Below the pieces are notes generated by a model. It had not been told where the DNA came from, did not search any database, and saw only the letters and a program-made list of their open reading frames with translations. The translations under genes were made by a program, and so were the position numbers. This document shows positions 51,073-55,843 of a stretch of DNA of 55,843 nt, piece after piece. The stretch covers positions 1-55,843 of the forward strand of contig NZ_JANBVH010000031.1 of the NCBI RefSeq assembly GCF_024273235.1, in the 5' to 3' direction. The stretch comes from Sphingomonas faeni (GTDB lineage: Bacteria; Pseudomonadota; Alphaproteobacteria; Sphingomonadales; Sphingomonadaceae). Each line of letters starts with the position of its first letter. The stretch's first letter is position 1.

Positions 51073-53859
51073 GTGACAGCGATCAACGGTTACGATTTCG
51101 CGCGCAAGGGCGCCCTGCTGCTTGCAGGAACGATCCTGTCGGGCGTTCCCGCGCTGGCACAGACCGTGCCGGCTGGCTCCGCGACTCCGGGGGCGGCTCC
51201 TGCGCCAAGCCCTTCGTCGGGCCGGCAGACGCCGGCGACGGCTGCTCCGGTAGTGGGTGTAACGCCCGTCGCCGCGCCGGTATCCGTGCGAACGATAAAG
51301 ACTTTGCGTGTCGAGGGATCGCAGCGCATCGAGGCCGAGACGGTGCTGTCCTACACCAAGCTGCGCGTCGGCATCCCGTACACCGCGGAGACGCTCGACC
51401 AGGCGCTGAAGGATTTGCAGGCGAGCGACCTGTTCGCGGACTATTCGATCGCCGGCGTCGAGGACGGCAACATCGTCCTCCGCGTGCGCGAGAACCCGAT
51501 CATCAATCGCGTGATCATCGAGGGCAACAAGGCGCTCAAGACCGACAAGATCACCAAGGAGATCAAGCTCGCGCCGCGCCAGATCTTCACGCGCACCGCG
51601 GTCCGCCAGGACATCGGCCGGATCATCGAGCTGTATCGCCGCCAGGGCCGCTTCGGCGCCGTCATCGATCCGAAGATGGTCAATCTCGACCAGAACCGCG
51701 TCGATGTCGTTTTCGTCGTCAGCGAGGGGCCGAAATCGAAGGTCCGCCAGATCAACATCCTCGGCAACGAGGTGTTCTCGGACGACCAGATCCGCGGCCA
51801 GATGGCGACCAAGCAGGCCCGCCTGTTCCGCCTCCTTTCGTCGGCGACTAGCTACGATCAGGATCGCCTGTCCTACGATCAGCAGAAGCTGCGCCAGTTC
51901 TACCTGACGCAGGGCTATGCCGATTTCCGCGTGACCTCGGCCGTTGCCGAGCTGACGCCGGACAAGAAGGACTTCATCATCACGTACGTGGTGGAGGAGG
52001 GCAAGCGCTACAAGTTCGGCGACGTCACCGTCGACAGCCAGATCCGCGACTTCGACAACACCAAGCTCGCCGCCACGCTGCCGCTCAAGAAGGGGGACTG
52101 GTACAACGCCAAGCTGGTCGAGGATTCGGTCGATAACCTGAGCCAGACCGCAGGGCTCTTCGGGTACGCGTTCACCGAGGTGAATCCGGAGTTCGCCAAG
52201 GACGCCGAAACGCTGACGATGGGGATTAATTTCAACATCGCAGAAGCCAAGCGGACCTATGTCGAGCGGATCGAGATCAACGGGAACACGCAGACGCAGG
52301 ACAAGGTCGTGCGGCGCGAGATCCGTCTCGCCGAGGGCGACGCGTTCAACAGCTTCCAGGTGAAGCGTTCGCAGGATCGCATCAACTCGCTGGGCTATTT
52401 CCAGGACAAGATGGAGATCAAGCAGCTGCCCGGGTCGGCGCCCGACCGCGTGATCCTGGAGACCAATCTCGAAGAGAAGTCGACCGGCGAGCTTCAGCTG
52501 TCGGCAGGCTATTCGAGCCTCGAGCGCTTCATCGTCCAGGCGAACATCACGCAGCGCAACTTCCGCGGCAAGGGCCAGGAACTGCGCGCCGGCGTGAACT
52601 ATTCGAGCTATTCGAAGTCGATCGAATTGGGCTTCACCGAGCCTTACCTGTTCGACAAGAACATCGCGCTTGGTGGCGACATCTTCCGTCGCGACTACAA
52701 CTCGTTCAACTATATCGGCAACGATCGCCAGACCAACTATTCGCAGGTTTCGACCGGGTTCCAGCTCCGTACCGGCGTGCCGCTGACCGAGTTCTGGTCG
52801 CTGTCGGCACGCTACGGCTTGTCGTATGACGAGGTGACGCTAGATTCGCAGTATCTGAACGCCGACGGGTCGTGCAACACGCTCGTCGCGGGACGGTATC
52901 TTTGCGACGCGATCGGTAACCGCTGGACGTCGTCGGTCGGCTATTCGCTCAGCCGCGACAATCTCAACAGCCGCCTGCGTCCGACTGCCGGTTCGCGCTT
53001 CTCGTTCAGCCAGGACTTTGCCGGCCTCGGTGGCGACGTGAAGTACATCCGGACCCGTTTCGAAGGCTCCAAGTATCAGAACCTGGGCAGCGGGTTCATC
53101 GGGTCGATCATCGCCGAAGGCGGCTATATCCATCCGCTGCAGAAGGCGGTTAGGGAAGGCTCGGACGCGGTCCGGATCACCGATCGTTTCTATCTGGGCG
53201 AACCGCAGTTCCGCGGCTTCGATATCCGCGGCGTCGGGCCGCGCATTCTGCGCGCCGCCTACAGCAACGGAACGCCGACCCAGGTTCTCGCGACCGACCG
53301 CAATTCGATCCAGGACGATGCGCTCGGTGGGCGTGCCTATTACCTGGCGCGTGCGGAAATCGAGATTCCGCTGGGCTCGGGCGCTCGTGAGCTGGGCTTG
53401 CGGCCATCGATCTACGCGCAGGTCGGCAGCCTCTTCGGCATCACCAAGCCGCTGCCGTCGGCGACGTTCCCGACCCTGATCGATCCGACCACGGGCAAGG
53501 AATATGTCGGGTCGACCTTCACGCCGTCGGTCAACTCCGCGGGCGCGGCGCTCTATACCTACACGACGACCGACACGACCGGTGCGGCGGTCACGGCCAA
53601 CACGACCTGCGCGGTCGGTTCTCCGGATGCGACGGGCGCGTGTATCGGCACAGCCGCCAATCCGCGTGCCTTGACCGAACAGACGCCTTTCGTCGAAAGC
53701 TTCCTCGGCAACTCGGCCAAGCCGCGTCTGTCGATCGGTGTCGGCGTCAACTGGAACTCGCCGTTTGGCCCGCTCCGGATCGATCTCGCCAAGGCCTTGC
53801 TCACCCAGAAGGGTGACGACCCCAAGCTCATTACTTTCAACGTAGGGACACAGTTCTGA
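51073..53859 (+). CDS. bamA: outer membrane protein assembly factor BamA
   Basis: BamA is the core of the machine that folds outer-membrane beta-barrels. The 928-residue product has a signal peptide (RKGALLLAGTILSGVPALAQ), an Ala/Pro linker, five POTRA domains (from RTIKTLRVEGSQRIEAE, then NRVIIEGNKALKTDKI, VRQINILGNEVFSDDQI and so on) and a C-terminal barrel with the lid motif FRGFDIRGVGPR and final Phe (VGTQF). GTG at 51073 has AAGGTGGG upstream. Two extracellular loops carry Cys pairs (CNTLVAGRYLC; CAVGSPDATGAC). The stop overlaps the skp ATG. Confidence 0.96.
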   Translation: MTAINGYDFARKGALLLAGTILSGVPALAQTVPAGSATPGAAPAPSPSSGRQTPATAAPVVGVTPVAAPVSVRTIKTLRVEGSQRIEAETVLSYTKLRVGIPYTAETLDQALKDLQASDLFADYSIAGVEDGNIVLRVRENPIINRVIIEGNKALKTDKITKEIKLAPRQIFTRTAVRQDIGRIIELYRRQGRFGAVIDPKMVNLDQNRVDVVFVVSEGPKSKVRQINILGNEVFSDDQIRGQMATKQARLFRLLSSATSYDQDRLSYDQQKLRQFYLTQGYADFRVTSAVAELTPDKKDFIITYVVEEGKRYKFGDVTVDSQIRDFDNTKLAATLPLKKGDWYNAKLVEDSVDNLSQTAGLFGYAFTEVNPEFAKDAETLTMGINFNIAEAKRTYVERIEINGNTQTQDKVVRREIRLAEGDAFNSFQVKRSQDRINSLGYFQDKMEIKQLPGSAPDRVILETNLEEKSTGELQLSAGYSSLERFIVQANITQRNFRGKGQELRAGVNYSSYSKSIELGFTEPYLFDKNIALGGDIFRRDYNSFNYIGNDRQTNYSQVSTGFQLRTGVPLTEFWSLSARYGLSYDEVTLDSQYLNADGSCNTLVAGRYLCDAIGNRWTSSVGYSLSRDNLNSRLRPTAGSRFSFSQDFAGLGGDVKYIRTRFEGSKYQNLGSGFIGSIIAEGGYIHPLQKAVREGSDAVRITDRFYLGEPQFRGFDIRGVGPRILRAAYSNGTPTQVLATDRNSIQDDALGGRAYYLARAEIEIPLGSGARELGLRPSIYAQVGSLFGITKPLPSATFPTLIDPTTGKEYVGSTFTPSVNSAGAALYTYTTTDTTGAAVTANTTCAVGSPDATGACIGTAANPRALTEQTPFVESFLGNSAKPRLSIGVGVNWNSPFGPLRIDLAKALLTQKGDDPKLITFNVGTQF

Positions 53860-54521
53860 TGACGACGTTCAAGACGCTTCTCCTCGCCGCAGCGCTCGTT
53901 GCGCCGGCTGCCATGACCGCAACCGCTGCCGATGCGCAGGTTTCGGGTATCGCCGTCGCCGATGCGCAGGGCGCGATCGCCAACTCGAAGGCCTGGAACG
54001 CTGCACGCGCCCAGATCGAGACCACCTACAAGGCCCAGCTCGACCAGGCCGAGACCCGCCGCCAGGCCGTGGCGCGTGAGCTTCAGCCGCTCGTCACCGC
54101 GTTCCAGACCGCCCAGCGCGCACCCGGCGCGACCGAAGCCACGTTGCGTCCGCAGGCCCAGGCAATCCAGGCGCGTGAAAACGCCGCCAACCAGGAACTC
54201 GCTCGCCTGACCCAGCCCGCCCAGCGCGCGCAGCAATATGCGATCGAGCAGATCCAGGCGAAGCTCAGCGACGCCGTGACCGCTGCCGTTCGCGCAAAGA
54301 ACGTCAGCCTGTTGCTGCGTCCGGAGGCCGCGCTGTTCGCCCAGCCGACCGCCGACATCACCGCCGCGATCACCACCGAGCTCGATCGCCTCGTGCCGTC
54401 GGTCAGCACCGCCGTGCCCGCGAACTGGCAGCCGAACCAGGGTGGCCAGCAGCAGCAGGGTGCCGCACCGGCTGCTGCCGCGCGTGCGCCTGCCGCGACG
54501 CGCGCGCCGCAGGGTCGCTAA
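53859..54521 (+). CDS. OmpH/Skp-family periplasmic chaperone
   Basis: This 220-residue protein has a signal peptide (LLLAAALVAPAAMTATAADAQ) and a long helical body rich in Ala, Gln and charged residues, the pattern of Skp/OmpH, which holds unfolded outer-membrane proteins for BamA. Starting after GIAVADAQGAIANSKAWNAAR, heptad-like AQIETTYKAQLDQAETRRQ follows. The C-terminus ends in a low-complexity Ala/Gln/Pro/Arg tail (GGQQQQGAAPAAAARAPAATRAP). It is coupled to bamA by TGATG overlap. Confidence 0.88.
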   Translation: MTTFKTLLLAAALVAPAAMTATAADAQVSGIAVADAQGAIANSKAWNAARAQIETTYKAQLDQAETRRQAVARELQPLVTAFQTAQRAPGATEATLRPQAQAIQARENAANQELARLTQPAQRAQQYAIEQIQAKLSDAVTAAVRAKNVSLLLRPEAALFAQPTADITAAITTELDRLVPSVSTAVPANWQPNQGGQQQQGAAPAAAARAPAATRAPQGR

Positions 54522-54530
54522 GCCACATTG

Positions 54531-55043
54531 ATGACCGAGACCGTGAACGATACTGCTGAAAAAGGCATGGGTGAAAAAGGCATGGGCCCGCTCGATATCG
54601 GGCGCGTCATGGCCGCGTTGCCGCATCGCTACCCGATGCTGCTGGTCGATCGTGTCGAGGATCTGATCCTCGACACCTCGATCACCGCGATCAAGGCGGT
54701 GTCGATGAACGAACAGTTCTTCCAGGGGCATTTCCCTGGGCGCCCGATCATGCCGGGCGTGCTGATCGTCGAGGCGATGGCACAGGCCGCGGGGATCCTC
54801 GCGGTCGAGTCGCTGGGTCTCGCGGGCTCGGGCAAGCTCGTCTATTTCATGGCGATCGACGGGGCGAAGTTCCGCAAGCCGGTCGAGCCGGGCGTGTTGC
54901 TGAAACTCGAGGTGAATTTCGTCCAGAAGCGCAGCTCGGTCTGCAAGTTCGCCGGCCGCGCGCTGGTCGACGGGCAGTTGGTGGCCGAGGCAAACTTCAC
55001 GGCGATGATCGCCGACCCGCCGGCCGACCCGCCGAAAGCCTGA
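54531..55043 (+). CDS. fabZ: 3-hydroxyacyl-ACP dehydratase FabZ
   Basis: This cytosolic dehydratase of fatty-acid and lipid-A acyl synthesis has 170 residues. The family core is LPHRYPMLLVDRV, then the catalytic His in FQGHFPGRPIMPGVLIVEAMAQ, and late KFRKPVEPG. The N-terminus has a short repeat, EKGMGEKGMG. ATG at 54531 is chosen over a TTG one codon earlier. In many proteobacteria lpxD lies between skp and fabZ and lpxA after it; neither is present here. Confidence 0.95.
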   Translation: MTETVNDTAEKGMGEKGMGPLDIGRVMAALPHRYPMLLVDRVEDLILDTSITAIKAVSMNEQFFQGHFPGRPIMPGVLIVEAMAQAAGILAVESLGLAGSGKLVYFMAIDGAKFRKPVEPGVLLKLEVNFVQKRSSVCKFAGRALVDGQLVAEANFTAMIADPPADPPKA

Positions 55044-55076
55044 GGCGAGCCTCTGAGCACGCATTGTTGTAAAATC

Positions 55077-55110
55077 GGGCGCGTCCGTGTACGGGCGCGC
55101 CTTCCTTTTC
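55077..55110 (+). terminator. likely Rho-independent terminator after fabZ
   Basis: GGCGCGTCCG and CGGGCGCGCC form a GC-rich stem with a short TGTA loop and one bulge, followed by TTCCTTTTC. It lies 35 bp after fabZ and 38 bp before rpmE, so it would separate the long pyrH-fabZ chain from the ribosomal protein gene. Confidence 0.7.
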
Positions 55111-55147
55111 AGGCTGGTCGGAACCAGCCACCTACCGGAGAAGACTC

Positions 55148-55378
55148 ATGAAGCCCGATACGCACCCCGATTATCACATGATCACCGTCCAGATGACGGA
55201 TGGCAGCAAGTACCAGACCCGCACCACCTGGGGTAAGGAAGGCGATGTGATGACGCTCGAGATCGATCCGCTCGCGCATCCGGCATGGACCGGCGGCCGC
55301 GGCACGATGCTCGACACCGGCGGCCAGGTCGCGCGCTTCAACAAGCGTTTCGGTGGCGGTCTCACGCTCCGCAAGTAA
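55148..55378 (+). CDS. rpmE: 50S ribosomal protein L31
   Basis: This 76-residue large-subunit protein has KPDTHPDYHMITVQMTDG at the start and the late HPAWTGG and RFNKRFGG segments of bacterial L31. The four zinc-binding Cys of the C+ form are absent, so it is the zinc-free (C-) type, as is common in alphaproteobacteria. GGAGAAG precedes the ATG. It stands alone between two terminators. Confidence 0.94.
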   Translation: MKPDTHPDYHMITVQMTDGSKYQTRTTWGKEGDVMTLEIDPLAHPAWTGGRGTMLDTGGQVARFNKRFGGGLTLRK

Positions 55379-55448
55379 TCCGGTATCGACCAGACCCGAC
55401 CCTAAATTCTCGGGCAGGGTTTATGGTGGATCCCACTCGAGGGCATTC

Positions 55449-55493
55449 AAGCCGGCGCCGCTACCAAGCGTGCGCCGGCTTTGCTCGTTTTTG
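55449..55493 (+). terminator. Rho-independent terminator after rpmE
   Basis: The arms AAGCCGGCGC and GCGCCGGCTT are perfect reverse complements over 10 bp, with a 13-nt loop (CGCTACCAAGCGT), followed by TGCTCGTTTTT. It lies 70 bp downstream of rpmE. Confidence 0.85.
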
Positions 55494-55734
55494 GACCGCG
55501 TAACCGCAGCCAGCGGCTTGGGAAGCTGGCCGGCACCGGGATTCTTCTGGGCCAGCGATCGGTTTCACTTTTCTAAGGGTCTAAGGGGCGCGTTATCCGT
55601 GTGCTGCTGCGCGGCGCTGACAGTGCAAAACCTTGCCGGCATCGCGTTGGCCCGTCTCCACCCACGCTAGGAGGCACGGAGGGCGTCTTTGGTCTGGAAA
55701 CCCAAAAAAGTGACGCGGAACTGTAAAAAAGCAT

Positions 55735-55763
55735 TTGACGGTCCTGCGCACCCCGCCTAGAGG
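55735..55763 (+). promoter_or_regulatory. strong sigma-70 type promoter, probably of an rRNA operon
   Basis: TTGACG (55735-55740) is followed by a 17-bp spacer and TAGAGG (55758-55763). Upstream lie two A-tracts (CCCAAAAAAGTG and CTGTAAAAAAGC) of the UP-element type. No protein gene begins in the remaining 80 bp, which look like a structured leader (GACGGCCTC...GGTCTGGACGC), so this probably drives a stable-RNA operon beginning beyond the window. Confidence 0.6.
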
Positions 55764-55843
55764 GGTGTCACCGCAGCGGACGGCCTCAACGGTCTGGACG
55801 CGGTGGTCGCAAAAAACCAGATGCTCCAAGCTTCCTGAAAGGG
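55764..55843 (+). other. probable leader of a stable-RNA transcript, cut by the window end
   Basis: The last 80 bases have no ORF of note. They contain GGCCTCAACGGTCTGGACGCGG and a GATGCTCCAAGCTTCCTGAAAG stretch but no recognisable mature rRNA or tRNA. The identity as an rRNA leader is inferred from the promoter ahead. Confidence 0.4.

Overview
The window is a high-GC chromosome segment from an alphaproteobacterium, most likely Sphingomonas or a close relative. This rests on the eukaryotic-type NADP isocitrate dehydrogenase, the LolC/E-LolD pair, the suf cluster with SufT, the bamA-skp-fabZ order, and many short GC-rich palindromic repeats in the gene gaps. The species is inferred from protein recognition and context only. 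No phage, insertion sequence or CRISPR array is visible.

Layout. (1) 45-6029: Fe-S assembly cluster sufB-(87-aa ORF)-sufC-sufD-sufS-sufT-sufA-like. (2) 6252-13727: APC amino-acid permease, methylthioadenosine phosphorylase, uvrC, a polysaccharide deacetylase coupled to a GNAT protein, and an EEP-family probable lipoprotein. (3) 13761-15113: a mechanosensitive channel. (4) 15422-22821: a divergent sulfide/persulfide block. The minus-strand arm is peroxiredoxin, ArsR regulator and periplasmic DsrE protein. The plus-strand arm is persulfide dioxygenase, two YeeE/YedE halves, a peroxiredoxin remnant, a phosphatase-like/SQR fusion, TauE/SafE, an Lgt-like/TlpA fusion and a truncated Dsb gene. (5) 23105-31941: a secreted protein of unknown function, lolC/E-lolD, GNAT, glutathione peroxidase, HdeD and dnaE. 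(6) 31960-37368: an acyl-CoA ligase and a pyrimidine-degradation cluster rutB-rutC-rutD-rutA. (7) 37694-41001: a Kef-type antiporter and icd. (8) 41166-55378: phospholipid genes psd-pssA, then rpsB-tsf, pyrH-frr-uppS-cdsA-dxr-rseP-bamA-skp-fabZ, and rpmE. (9) 55379-55843: a terminator, then a strong promoter with upstream A-tracts that probably drives an rRNA operon just outside the window.

The most unusual feature is that small inverted-repeat elements, normally intergenic here, lie in frame inside two essential-type genes. A 138-bp element with near-perfect 30-bp ends supplies residues 6-51 of SufD. A 55-bp element of a second family, with at least five other copies in the window, supplies about 18-19 residues of the DNA polymerase III alpha subunit. 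Other copies sit inside operons (sufD-sufS, sufT-sufA, rutB-rutC, uppS-cdsA), and two appear to provide or abut the ribosome-binding site of the next gene.

The sulfide block reads as a self-contained detoxification and sulfur-trafficking module that was rearranged: it holds a C-terminal-only peroxiredoxin fragment and ends in a truncated Dsb gene next to a gene-free, lower-GC stretch. Most other regions are ordinary core genome.
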